From: Falsiroseomonas tokyonensis
GTDB taxonomy: Bacteria > Pseudomonadota > Alphaproteobacteria > Acetobacterales > Acetobacteraceae
Length of the DNA: 64,000 bases
Direction of reading: 5' to 3'
Assembly (NCBI RefSeq): GCF_019024325.1
Contig: NZ_JAFNJS010000004.1
Span: 248,001 to 312,000, forward strand
The notes below the pieces were generated by a model that worked only from the letters and a program-made list of their open reading frames with translations, did no database searches and was not told the DNA's origin. Position numbers and translations under genes: made by a program. Positions 16,847 through 25,099 of the stretch are shown piece after piece (within the stretch, counting starts at the first letter, position 1; each line of letters opens with the position of its first letter).

Positions 16847-18018
16847 CCGGGCCGCGCTGCGGCGGCGTGGCGCAGCCCGGCGATCACGCCGCGCAGCTCC
16901 GCCAGGCCGCGCAGCCGGCCGATCAGCGGATAGCCGGGATGGGTGGGCCGCTCGGCATCCGACAGCAGCTGGTGGCCATGGTCCGGCCGGAAGGGGATCA
17001 GGGCGCCGCCGCGCCGCGCCTGCTCCGCCAGGAAGGCGGCGAGCACCGCGGGCATGTCCACATCGCCGTCCAGATGCGCGGCCTCGTGGAAGGAGCCATC
17101 GGCCTCATGCCGCACATTGCGCAGATGCAGGAAGACCGTGTGGGGGGCGAAGCGCCGGGCCATCGCCGCCACGTCGTTGCCACGGCCGGCGCCGAGCGAG
17201 CCGGTGCAGAAGGTCAGGCCATTGGCGGGCGAAGGCACGGCGGCCAGAAGGTCCGAAAGATCCTGAGCGGTCGAGACGATGCGCGGCAGGCCGAGCATGG
17301 GGCGCGGCGGATCGTCCGGATGGATGCCCAGCACGATGCCCGCCTCCTCCGCCGCCGGCACCATCTCCGCCAGGAAGCGGGCGAGGTTCGCCTTCAGCGC
17401 GGCGGCGTCGATGCCGGCGTAGCTGTCCAGCATGCGGCGCAGGCCGGGGATGTCGTAGCGGTCATAGGCGCCGGGCAGGCCGGCCATGATCGAAGTCAGC
17501 AGCGTCGACTTGTCCGATTCCGACGCCTGCGCGAACCAGCCCCGCGCCGCCTCCAGCACCGCCGGCGGGTGATCCGCCTCCGCCCCCGGGCGGGCCAGCA
17601 TCAGCATGTCGAAGGCGGCGTGGCGCACCGCGTCGAAGCGCAGCGCGACGGCGCCGCTGGGCATGGGATGCGCGAGATCGGTGCGGGTCCAGTCCAGCAC
17701 CGGCATGAAGTTGTAGCAGACCGTGCGGATGCCGGCGCGGCCGAGGTTGCGGAGCGATTCGCGGTAGTTGGCAAAGATGCGGGCGAGGTTGCCGGTGCCG
17801 CGCTTCACATCCTCATGCACCGGCAGGCTTTCCACCACGGACCAGCGCAGGCCGGCGGCCTCGATCATCGCCTGACGGGCGCGGATGGCGTCTTCCGGCC
17901 AGACCTCGCCATAGGGGATCTCATGCAGCGCGGTGACGATGCCCGTCGCGCCGGTCTGGCGGATTTCCTCCAGCCGGATCTCGTCCAGCGGGCCGAACCA
18001 GCGCCAGGTCTCCTCCAC
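16843..18018 (-). CDS. uxuA: Mannonate dehydratase
   Basis: The 391-residue length is close to E. coli UxuA. It opens with MEETWRWFGPLDEIRLEEIRQ, the typical start of the family, and has the metal-site segments LGIHPDDPP, FCTGSLGAG and HLRNVRHEADGSFHEA plus RPDHGH near the end. It should dehydrate D-mannonate to 2-keto-3-deoxygluconate using a divalent metal in a TIM-barrel. It lies 12 bases after the TRAP large permease and overlaps uxuB, so import and breakdown are co-expressed. Confidence 0.92.
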   Translation of the reverse strand: MEETWRWFGPLDEIRLEEIRQTGATGIVTALHEIPYGEVWPEDAIRARQAMIEAAGLRWSVVESLPVHEDVKRGTGNLARIFANYRESLRNLGRAGIRTVCYNFMPVLDWTRTDLAHPMPSGAVALRFDAVRHAAFDMLMLARPGAEADHPPAVLEAARGWFAQASESDKSTLLTSIMAGLPGAYDRYDIPGLRRMLDSYAGIDAAALKANLARFLAEMVPAAEEAGIVLGIHPDDPPRPMLGLPRIVSTAQDLSDLLAAVPSPANGLTFCTGSLGAGRGNDVAAMARRFAPHTVFLHLRNVRHEADGSFHEAAHLDGDVDMPAVLAAFLAEQARRGGALIPFRPDHGHQLLSDAERPTHPGYPLIGRLRGLAELRGVIAGLRHAAAARPG

Positions 18019-18030
18019 GGCGGCGTCTCC

Positions 18031-19308
18031 TCAGAACACCAGGTTGGGCAGGAACAGCACCAGTCCCGGCCAGAACACCATCAGCACGATCAGCGCGATG
18101 ACGGCGGCGAGGAAGGGCAGCGCCTCCCGCGTGTATTCGTCCATCGGGCAGTCGAGCATGCCGCAGACGGTGTACATGGCAACCCCCACCGGCGGAGTCA
18201 TGCCACCCAGCGTCACCGTGGTCATCATCACCATGCCGAAATGCACCGGGTCGATGCCCAGCCGCATGATGACCGGCACCAGGATAGGCGTCAGCAGCAG
18301 GGTGACCACGGTGGATTCCAGGAACATGCCGAGGAAGGCCAGGAAGACCACCAGCAGCAGCATCAGCACCTGCGGGTCCGAAGACAGGCCGGCGAGGAAG
18401 GCGGTGGCATCCTGCGGCACGCGCTCCAGCGTGATCATGTAGCCGATCATGGCGGAGAACATGATGATCAGCATGATCATGCCGGTATCGGTCAGGCTGT
18501 GGCGCAGCGCGGTGACCACCTTGGCGAAGGTCAGTTCCCGGTACACCAGCGCGCCGATGACGATGGCATAGGCGACGGCGAAGGCCCCGGCCTCTGACGG
18601 CGTGAAGATGCCGTAGCGGATGCCGACGATCAGGAAGACCGGAAAAGCCAGCGCCCATTTGCTCTCCCACAGCGCCACCGCCACTTCCTTCGCCGAAGGC
18701 AGGGTGGCGCGTTCCGGCGCATAGCCGCGGCGGCGCGCGACCAGCCAGGCGGTGACCATCAGGAACAGCGTCATCAGGATGCCCGGCACCAGCCCCGCGA
18801 CGAAGAGCCGCCCGATGGAGACATTGCCGAGGAAGCCGTAGAGGATCAGGCCGATGCTGGGCGGGATGGTCGCCGTGATCAGCGACCCCACCGCGATGGC
18901 CGCGCAGGTGAAGCCGCGCGAATAGCCGCGGGCGAGCATGGAGGGGCCGAGGATGCGCGCCTCCATCGCCGCATCCGCCACCGCGGAGCCGGAGACGCCG
19001 CCCATGAGTGCCGAGAGCGCGATGGCCACCTGCGCGAGGCCACCGCGGATCCAGCCGGCGAGCACGCTGGCGAGCCTGATGAGACGTTCCGTGATGCCGG
19101 ATTCGTTCATCAGGTGCCCGGCCAGCACGAACAAGGGCACGGCGAGCAGCGGAAAGGACTGCGTTGCCGAGACGATTTTTTGCACAGCGATCGCCGGCGG
19201 CATCGGGCCAAACAGATAAAACAGGAAGGCGGCGGTGCCGATCGCGAAGGCGACCGGCATGCCCAGGAACATCAGGACGAAGAACGCCCCGCTGACGATG
19301 GCTGTCAC
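18031..19308 (-). CDS. TRAP transporter large permease (DctM)
   Basis: A 425-residue polytopic membrane protein of the DctM/SiaM family, with family segments such as LFVLAGHLMNESGI, SALMGGVSGSAVADAA and ATIPPSIGLILYG. It is the sodium-coupled transport subunit that receives substrate from the periplasmic binding protein. It overlaps the small permease by four bases and is followed by uxuA, indicating a sugar acid or hexuronate ligand. The final residues (WPGLVLFLPNLVF) are typical of the last helix. Confidence 0.92.
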   Translation of the reverse strand: MTAIVSGAFFVLMFLGMPVAFAIGTAAFLFYLFGPMPPAIAVQKIVSATQSFPLLAVPLFVLAGHLMNESGITERLIRLASVLAGWIRGGLAQVAIALSALMGGVSGSAVADAAMEARILGPSMLARGYSRGFTCAAIAVGSLITATIPPSIGLILYGFLGNVSIGRLFVAGLVPGILMTLFLMVTAWLVARRRGYAPERATLPSAKEVAVALWESKWALAFPVFLIVGIRYGIFTPSEAGAFAVAYAIVIGALVYRELTFAKVVTALRHSLTDTGMIMLIIMFSAMIGYMITLERVPQDATAFLAGLSSDPQVLMLLLVVFLAFLGMFLESTVVTLLLTPILVPVIMRLGIDPVHFGMVMMTTVTLGGMTPPVGVAMYTVCGMLDCPMDEYTREALPFLAAVIALIVLMVFWPGLVLFLPNLVF

Positions 19309-19793
19309 AGCACCATCCCATCCACGCTGCCGGTGGTGATCGCCTGCCGGCCCATCAATCCGCGCAGCAGCCGCACGACGGTGGTCAGCAGCATCAGCGC
19401 CGCCCCCACCGGAATCGCCGCCGTGACCCAGCCATAGGAGAGCGGGGTATCGCCCAGCTCCCGCTCCAGATTCAGCAGCGTGAGTTCCGTGCCGAGCCAG
19501 ACCAGCGCGGCCAGGAAGGTCGCGATCAGCACCAGCCAGGCATAGGCCAGCAGGCGTCGCAGCGCCGCCGGAAACGCGCGCACCAGGATGTCAATCTCGA
19601 TGTGCTGCCAACGCTTCAGTGCGACATCGGCGCCGAGCACCGCGGTCCAGGCAAACAGCAGCTGCGCCGCATCCACCGCCCAGATCAGCGGCATGCCGAT
19701 GGTGCGGGAGATGGCGCCCAGCAGCACCAGCAGGCAGACGCCGGCGAAGAGGATGATGCCGACCGTCTCCTCGGCCTTCTCCAGGGCGCGCAT
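19305..19793 (-). CDS. TRAP transporter small permease (DctQ)
   Basis: A 162-residue protein with four predicted helices and the DctQ signature region DAAQLLFAWTAVLGADVALKR followed by HIEIDILV. The start at 19793 (MRALEKAEET) is four bases after the binding-protein stop; upstream codons in frame lie within that gene. It pairs with the large permease in the membrane. Its order after DctP and before DctM is standard for TRAP operons. Confidence 0.9.
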   Translation of the reverse strand: MRALEKAEETVGIILFAGVCLLVLLGAISRTIGMPLIWAVDAAQLLFAWTAVLGADVALKRWQHIEIDILVRAFPAALRRLLAYAWLVLIATFLAALVWLGTELTLLNLERELGDTPLSYGWVTAAIPVGAALMLLTTVVRLLRGLMGRQAITTGSVDGMVL

Positions 19794-19797
19794 CGCC

Positions 19798-20772
19798 TCA
19801 GCCCGCCAGCACGGCTTCGACCTCGCGCCGCACCGCGGCATAGTTCAGCTTGTCGTACACGACCTTCGTCGCCTCCCGGAACGGCGCCAGGTCCGGCGTG
19901 GTGATGGTGAGGCCCTGGGCCTTCAGCCGCGTCTCGAAATCATCGAGCGAGGCGAGCGTGGCCTGGGAGCCGGTGTCGCCGCCCTTCAGCGCTTCCTCCC
20001 GCAGGATGGTGCGGAGTTCCGCCGGCTGGCGGTCGAACCAGATGCGGGACCCGATCAGCCCGGTGATCAGGTTGATGTGGGAGGTCTTGGTGATGAAGCG
20101 CACCACCTCATACAGCCGCGAGCCCCAGAGCGCGGGGTATTGCGCCTCCGCCGCATCGATCGCGCGCAGCTGCAGGGCGGAATAGACCTCCGTCCAGGGC
20201 AGCGGCGTCGGCGTCGCACCCATGGCGCGGATCGTCTCCAGCCAGACCGGCGCGCCGGGGGTGCGCAGGCGCAGGCCGTTGAGATCCGCAGGTGCTGCGA
20301 TGGCGCGGTTGGTCAGCAGGTGGCGGTCGCCCTGGAACCAGTTGAAGGACAGCACCTGGTGGCCGGAGGCCGTGCGCAGCCGGTCCGCCCAGCGGTCGAA
20401 CAACGGCGAGGTGGCGAGCTTGCGGAGCTCCGGGAATCCATTGGCGATATAGGGCGCGCCCAGAATGCCGAACTCGCGGACGAAGGGCGCGAGGCGCCCG
20501 CCATCCACCACCACGGCGACGCCGGCGCCGGCGCGCGCCTGTTCCAGCACATCCTCATCCGAGCCAAGCTGGGAGGAAGGATACAGCCGCACCTGCAGGC
20601 GGCCATTGCTGCGCGTCTCGACGCCCTGCTTGAAGGCTTCGAGACCCTTGAACAGCGGATCATCCGCCGTCAGTGCCGAGTTCACGTTCAGCGTCGCGGC
20701 CTGGGAGAGCGCAGGGCGCGCGAGGAAAGGCGTGGCGAGCGTGGCCGTGAGGGCAAGACGACGGGTGATCAT
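19798..20772 (-). CDS. TRAP transporter periplasmic binding protein (DctP)
   Basis: The 324-residue protein has a twin-arginine-like signal (MITRRLALTATLATPFLARPALS). It shows typical DctP features: YPSSQLGSDEDVLEQARAG, the ligand-gripping LNGLRLRTPGAPVW segment with the conserved Arg, and TPLPWTEVYSALQ. It should bind a carboxylated sugar acid in the periplasm and deliver it to DctQM. The gene sits between the RraA-like gene and DctQ. Confidence 0.92.
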   Translation of the reverse strand: MITRRLALTATLATPFLARPALSQAATLNVNSALTADDPLFKGLEAFKQGVETRSNGRLQVRLYPSSQLGSDEDVLEQARAGAGVAVVVDGGRLAPFVREFGILGAPYIANGFPELRKLATSPLFDRWADRLRTASGHQVLSFNWFQGDRHLLTNRAIAAPADLNGLRLRTPGAPVWLETIRAMGATPTPLPWTEVYSALQLRAIDAAEAQYPALWGSRLYEVVRFITKTSHINLITGLIGSRIWFDRQPAELRTILREEALKGGDTGSQATLASLDDFETRLKAQGLTITTPDLAPFREATKVVYDKLNYAAVRREVEAVLAG

Positions 20773-20796
20773 GGCGGCTTCCTCCTGTTCTTGTTG

Positions 20797-21513
20797 TCAG
20801 ACGCCCCGTTTCTGGCGCCAGGTGGCGAACTCGGTGAGGCTGGCGGGGTCGGTCGCGGGATAGAGCCCGACCAGGCTGCGGCCCTCCGCCACCTTGGCGG
20901 CGGCGAAATCCTCATAGGCCGTCATCTCGGTGGCCTCCTTGGCGATCTCCTCCGCCAGATGCGCGGGGATGACGATGACGCCGTCGGCATCGCCGAGCAT
21001 CACATCGCCCGGGAAGACCGGCGCATCGCCGCAGGCGATCGGCACGTCGATGTCGATGGCCTGGTTCAAGGTCAGGTTCGTCGGCGCGGAGGGGCGCTGA
21101 TGATAGGCGGGAATGCCGAGCGCCGCGATCTCCGCGCTGTCGCGAAAGCCGCCATCGGTCACCACGCCGGCCACGCCGCGCGCCTTCAGCCGACCAACGA
21201 GAATGGCGCCGGCGGAGGCGGCGCGGGCATCCTTGCGGCTGTCGAAGACCAGCACCTTGCCGGCCGGGCAGTTCTCCACCGCGCGGCGCTGCGGATGGGT
21301 GGGGTCCTTGAAGACCTCGAGGCCGTTCAGATCCTCCCGCGCCGGGATGTAGCGCACGGTCACCGCTTCCCCCACCATGCTCTCCGTCACCGGATGCAGC
21401 GGCAGCACGCCCTGGATCATCTGGTTCCGCAGGCCGCGCTTGAAGAGGATGGTCGCGACGGTGGCGGTGCTGACCTTGCGCAGCAGGTCGCGGGTGGTGT
21501 CGTTCAGGGCCAT
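20797..21513 (-). CDS. RraA-like family protein (probable class II oxoacid aldolase)
   Basis: A 238-residue protein of the RraA/HMG-aldolase superfamily. The segments VGRLKARGVAGVVTDGGFRD and DADGVIVIPAHLAEEI match the family; the Arg and Asp in GGFRD correspond to the catalytic/metal-site pair of 4-hydroxy-4-methyl-2-oxoglutarate aldolases. True RraA RNase E inhibitors are shorter, so in this operon it is more likely an aldolase for a 2-oxo-3-deoxy acid produced by the neighbouring dehydratases. The start at 21513 follows a GAGAAAG box. Function is inferred from context. Confidence 0.75.
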   Translation of the reverse strand: MALNDTTRDLLRKVSTATVATILFKRGLRNQMIQGVLPLHPVTESMVGEAVTVRYIPAREDLNGLEVFKDPTHPQRRAVENCPAGKVLVFDSRKDARAASAGAILVGRLKARGVAGVVTDGGFRDSAEIAALGIPAYHQRPSAPTNLTLNQAIDIDVPIACGDAPVFPGDVMLGDADGVIVIPAHLAEEIAKEATEMTAYEDFAAAKVAEGRSLVGLYPATDPASLTEFATWRQKRGV

Positions 21514-21524
21514 CAGGCTTTCTC

Positions 21525-23270
21525 TCAATAGATCACGGGTTCGAGGACCGGCGCGCCGAAATCGGTGCGCAGGAAGTCAAAGTCGCAGCCCTCATTGGCC
21601 TGCTGGACGTGCCTTGTGAAGGCATAGCCGTAGCCGCGTTCGAAGCGCGGCGGTGGCGGCGTCCAGGCGGCGCGGCGGCGCGCCAGCTCCTCCTCCGAAA
21701 CGCGCATGTTGATGCTGCGCGCATCCACATCGACCTCCACGATATCGCCGGTCTGCAGCAGGGCCAGCGGGCCGCCGATGTAGCTTTCCGGCGCCACATG
21801 CAGCACGCAGGCGCCGTAGCTGGTGCCGGACATGCGCGCATCGGACAGGCGCAGCATGTCCCGGTGGCCTTCCTTCAACAGGCGCTTCGGCATCGGCAGC
21901 ATGCCCCATTCCGGCATGCCCGGCCCGCCCTGCGGCCCGGCATTGCGCAGCACCAGGACATGGTCCGGCGTGATGTCGAGCGTCTCGTCATCCACCGCCT
22001 TCTTCATGCTGGGATAGTCGTCGAAGACCAGCGCCGGGCCGCTGTGCTTCAGGAATTTTTGGTCCATCGCCGCCGGCTTGATCACGCAGCCATCCGGCGC
22101 GAGGTTCCCCTTCAGCACCGCCAGCGACCCCTCGCCATAGATCGGATTGTCGAGCGGGCGAATCACGTCGTCATTGTAGACCTTTGCCCCGGCGATGTTT
22201 TCGCCCAGCGTGCGGCCGGAGACGGTCAGGCAATCCAGGTGCAGATGCGCGCGCATCCGCTCCATCAGGCCCAGGATGCCGCCGGCATAGAAGAAGTCTT
22301 CCATCAGGTACGTGCTGCCGGAGGGGCGGACATTGCCGATGACGGGCACGACGCGGCTGGCGCGCTCAAAATCATCCAGGCCGATGTCATGGCCGGCGCG
22401 ACGTGCCATGGCGATCAGGTGGATGATCGCATTGGTGGAGCAGCCCATCGCCATGGCGACGTTGATCGCATTGAGAAATGCCTTGTGGATCTGGATGCGC
22501 TTCGGCGTCAGATCCTCCCACACCATCTCGACGATCCGCCGGCCGCTTTCGGAACACAGGCGGATATGGCCGGCATCGGCGGCGAGGATCGAGGAGCCGC
22601 CGGGCAGCACCATGCCGACCGATTCCGCAATCGCCGTCATGGTGCTCGCCGTGCCCATGGTCATGCAGGTGCCGTGGCTGCGCGCGATGCCCGCTTCCAC
22701 GCCGAGCCAGTCCTGCTGCGTGATCTTGCCCGCGCGCAGCTCATCCCAGTATTTCCAGCTGTCGGAGCCGGACCCCAGCACCTTGCCGCCCCAATTGCCG
22801 CGCAGCATCGGGCCGGCGGGGATGAAGATCGCGGGAATGTCCATGCTGGTGGCGCCGAGCAGCAGGCCCGGCGTGGTCTTGTCGCAGCCGCCCATCAGGA
22901 TGGCGCCGTCGATCGGATGGCTGCGCAGCAGCTCCTCCGTCTCCATCGCCAGCATGTTGCGGTAGAGCATGGTGGTGGGCTTCACCAGGCTCTCGGAGAG
23001 CGACAGCGCCGGCAGCTCCACCGGGAAGCCGCCGCCCATCAGCACACCGCGCTTCACATCCTCCGCCCGCTGGCGCAGATGCGTGTGGCAAGGGTTCAGG
23101 TCGGACCAGGTGTTGACGATGGCGATGACCGGCCGGCCCTGCCATTCCTCCGGCGCGTAGCCCATCTGCATGGTGCGGGAACGGTGGCCGAAGGAGCGCA
23201 GATCCGCCGGGCCGAACCAGCGGGCGCTGCGCAGATCTTCGGGCTTTTTACGGGCGTCGGTCATCATCAC
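21525..23270 (-). CDS. IlvD/Edd-family sugar-acid dehydratase
   Basis: This 581-residue dehydratase has predicted Fe-S ligands Cys61 (NPCHTHL), Cys129 (GGCDKTTPG) and Cys202 (HGTCMTMGTAS). The C-terminal SDARMSGTSYGACVLHVAPES, with RMSGTSYG, is typical of L-arabinonate/D-xylonate/galactonate dehydratases rather than of branched-chain IlvD. It should convert an aldonate to a 2-keto-3-deoxy acid. It is two bases downstream of the Bug gene and 11 bases before the RraA-like gene, forming a dehydratase-aldolase pair with dedicated transport. The exact sugar acid is unknown. Confidence 0.87.
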   Translation of the reverse strand: MMMTDARKKPEDLRSARWFGPADLRSFGHRSRTMQMGYAPEEWQGRPVIAIVNTWSDLNPCHTHLRQRAEDVKRGVLMGGGFPVELPALSLSESLVKPTTMLYRNMLAMETEELLRSHPIDGAILMGGCDKTTPGLLLGATSMDIPAIFIPAGPMLRGNWGGKVLGSGSDSWKYWDELRAGKITQQDWLGVEAGIARSHGTCMTMGTASTMTAIAESVGMVLPGGSSILAADAGHIRLCSESGRRIVEMVWEDLTPKRIQIHKAFLNAINVAMAMGCSTNAIIHLIAMARRAGHDIGLDDFERASRVVPVIGNVRPSGSTYLMEDFFYAGGILGLMERMRAHLHLDCLTVSGRTLGENIAGAKVYNDDVIRPLDNPIYGEGSLAVLKGNLAPDGCVIKPAAMDQKFLKHSGPALVFDDYPSMKKAVDDETLDITPDHVLVLRNAGPQGGPGMPEWGMLPMPKRLLKEGHRDMLRLSDARMSGTSYGACVLHVAPESYIGGPLALLQTGDIVEVDVDARSINMRVSEEELARRRAAWTPPPPRFERGYGYAFTRHVQQANEGCDFDFLRTDFGAPVLEPVIY

Positions 23271-23272
23271 TC

Positions 23273-24253
23273 TCAGTCGATCTGGATACGGGCGCGGCGC
23301 GCAACCTCGCCCCAGCGGGCGGTCTCGCTGGCGACGAAACTACGAAAATCATCCGGCGAGGTGCCGTTGGCGGTGATGCCGAGGTCGCGGAAACGGTCCG
23401 CCACGCTGGGCTGGGCGAGTGCGGCCACCGCTTCGCGATGCAGGCGCAGCACGATCTCGGGCGGCGTGCGGGCGGGGGCGAAGAAGCCGTTCCAGGACAG
23501 GCTCTCGAAGCCCGGCACCGTCTCCGCCACCGCGGGCACGTCCGGCGCGGCGGGGCTGCGCTGCAGGCTGGTGACGCCGAGCACGCGCAGCTTGCCCTCG
23601 CGCGCCAGCGGCCAGACGGAGGAAAGATTGTCGAAGGCCATCGGCAGCTCGCCGCTCATCAGCGCCGTCGCCACGCCGGCGCTGCCGCGATAGGGCACAT
23701 GCTCCAGCTCCGTCCCGGTCAGCTGGCCAAACAGCGTGCCGGCGAGATGCACGGAAGTGCCGACGCCGGAGGTGCCGAAGGCGACGTCGCGCGCCGGGCG
23801 GCTGCGCAGCAGCGCCACCAGCTCCGGCACCGTCCGCGCCGGGAAATTCTGCGTCACCGCCAGCGCATTGGGCTGCGCCGAAAGCTGCGTGATCGGCGCG
23901 AAGTCGCGCAGATTGTCATAGGGCAGGCGCGGATAGATCGCCGGGTTGATTGCGTGGCTGCTGATGGTGCCGAGGCAGATCGTGTAGCCATCCGGCGCCG
24001 CGCGCGCGCAGACCTCCGTGCCGATATTGCCGCCGGCACCGGGCCGGTTCTCGATCACCAGCGGCTGGCCCAGCGACTTCGACATCTCCGCGCCCACCAG
24101 GCGGGCCACGGTGTCGGAGGTGCCGGCCGCGAAGGGGACGATGACGCGGATCGGCTGGCTCGGCCAGGCGGCCGCGCGGCCCTGGGCCAGTGCCGGCAGC
24201 GCGGCAAGCGAGAACAGCGCGGCGAGCGCCAGGCGGCGGGTGGGTAGGCGCAT
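23273..24253 (-). CDS. Bug-family (TctC-like) periplasmic solute-binding protein
   Basis: A 326-residue receptor with a signal peptide (MRLPTRRLALAALFSLAALPALAQG) followed by WPSQPIRVIVPFAAGTSDTVARLV and RPGAGGNIGTEV, standard Bug landmarks. It is the first gene of the sugar-acid operon, directly after the presumed regulatory region shared with the GntR gene. No TctAB genes are nearby and the operon also has a full TRAP system. It may therefore use a distant TctAB permease, or serve as a sensor. The in-frame extension upstream runs across the promoter region and into the GntR gene and is rejected. Confidence 0.9.
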   Translation of the reverse strand: MRLPTRRLALAALFSLAALPALAQGRAAAWPSQPIRVIVPFAAGTSDTVARLVGAEMSKSLGQPLVIENRPGAGGNIGTEVCARAAPDGYTICLGTISSHAINPAIYPRLPYDNLRDFAPITQLSAQPNALAVTQNFPARTVPELVALLRSRPARDVAFGTSGVGTSVHLAGTLFGQLTGTELEHVPYRGSAGVATALMSGELPMAFDNLSSVWPLAREGKLRVLGVTSLQRSPAAPDVPAVAETVPGFESLSWNGFFAPARTPPEIVLRLHREAVAALAQPSVADRFRDLGITANGTSPDDFRSFVASETARWGEVARRARIQID

Positions 24254-24307
24254 GGATGTCTCCTCTGTCCTGCGCGGCCTCGACGGGGCTCGCTTCCGGA
24301 CAGCCGT

Positions 24308-24348
24308 ATCTGATATGTTAGATTCCAGAACGTCAATATGCATTCTGG
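24308..24348. promoter_or_regulatory. Candidate GntR operators in the divergent promoter region
   Basis: Within the 129-base gap between the Bug gene and the GntR gene are two dyads. ATCTGATATGTTAGAT at 24308-24323 matches its own reverse complement at 12 of 16 positions. CCAGAA at 24325-24330 is mirrored by TTCTGG at 24343-24348 with 12 bases between. This patch is strikingly AT-rich compared with its surroundings. FCD-type GntR proteins usually bind such short dyads and control the divergent catabolic operon. Confidence 0.45.
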
Positions 24349-24382
24349 TCGGCACCGCGGCGGCTGCTAAAGGAACGGCGCG

Positions 24383-25096
24383 ATGAACACCGTCTTCCCG
24401 GAAGCCGAGCCCGAGCTCTCGGCCCTGTCCCCCGTCGGCCCGCGGCGATCCGCCGCGGATATCGCCTATGCGCGGCTGCGCGAGGCGCTGATCTCGCTCG
24501 CCCTGCCGCCAGGCTCCGTCGTCTCGCGCCTCGCGATCGCGCAGCGCCTCGGCATCAGCCAGACCCCGGTGCGGGAGGCGCTGATCCGGCTGCAGGACGA
24601 GCATCTGATCGAGGTGGTGCCGCAATCCGCGACGCGCGTGTCCCGCATCGACCTGAACCATGCGCGGGAGGCGCATTTCCTGCGCCTGGCGCTGGAGGTG
24701 GAGGTCGTGCGGCGCCTGGCCCGCGCGCCGGCGCCGGAACTGGGTGAGGCCTTGCGGGAGGAGCTGCGGCGCATGCGCGCCGTGCTGGCCGACAGCGACC
24801 GCGCGACCTTCGCCGAGGCCGACGAGGCCTTCCATCTGGCGCTGTTCAGCGCCGCACGCGTGCCGCGCCTGCGCGAATTGGTGCGCAGCCGCGGCGGCCA
24901 TCTCGACCGGCTGCGCCGCCTGCACCTGCCGGAGCCCGGCAAGACCGAGGCCGTGCTGCAGCAGCATGAGGCGCTGGCCGCCGCCATCCTCGCCGCCGAT
25001 GTGGCGGGCGCGGAGGCGGCGCTGCGCGCGCATCTTTCCGGCACCTTTGCCGAGGCGGAACGCCTGCGCGCGGCCAACCCCGCCTTCTTCGCCTGA
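24383..25096 (+). CDS. GntR-family transcriptional regulator, FCD type
   Basis: A 237-residue regulator. The N-terminal winged helix (about 20-85) contains LREALISLALPPGSVVSRLAIAQ and RLGISQTPVREALIRL, the classic GntR recognition region. The C-terminal all-helical FCD domain (about 95-225) has family histidines and acids in EADEAFHLALF and HEALAAAI. FCD domains bind carboxylated effectors, often sugar acids or their oxo products. It is divergent from the sugar-acid operon and is its likely repressor. Its 3' end converges on the paoC-like gene with three bases between stops. Confidence 0.9.
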   Translation: MNTVFPEAEPELSALSPVGPRRSAADIAYARLREALISLALPPGSVVSRLAIAQRLGISQTPVREALIRLQDEHLIEVVPQSATRVSRIDLNHAREAHFLRLALEVEVVRRLARAPAPELGEALREELRRMRAVLADSDRATFAEADEAFHLALFSAARVPRLRELVRSRGGHLDRLRRLHLPEPGKTEAVLQQHEALAAAILAADVAGAEAALRAHLSGTFAEAERLRAANPAFFA

Positions 25097-25099
25097 GCG

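Noticed and set aside
20797-21513. Menaquinone methyltransferase or RNase E inhibitor
   Set aside because: These are historical names for the RraA fold; the operon context points to an aldolase of sugar-acid breakdown.
23273-25033. A longer Bug protein reaching across the regulator region
   Set aside because: The extension is antisense to the GntR gene; the signal peptide starting at 24253 is the clear N terminus.
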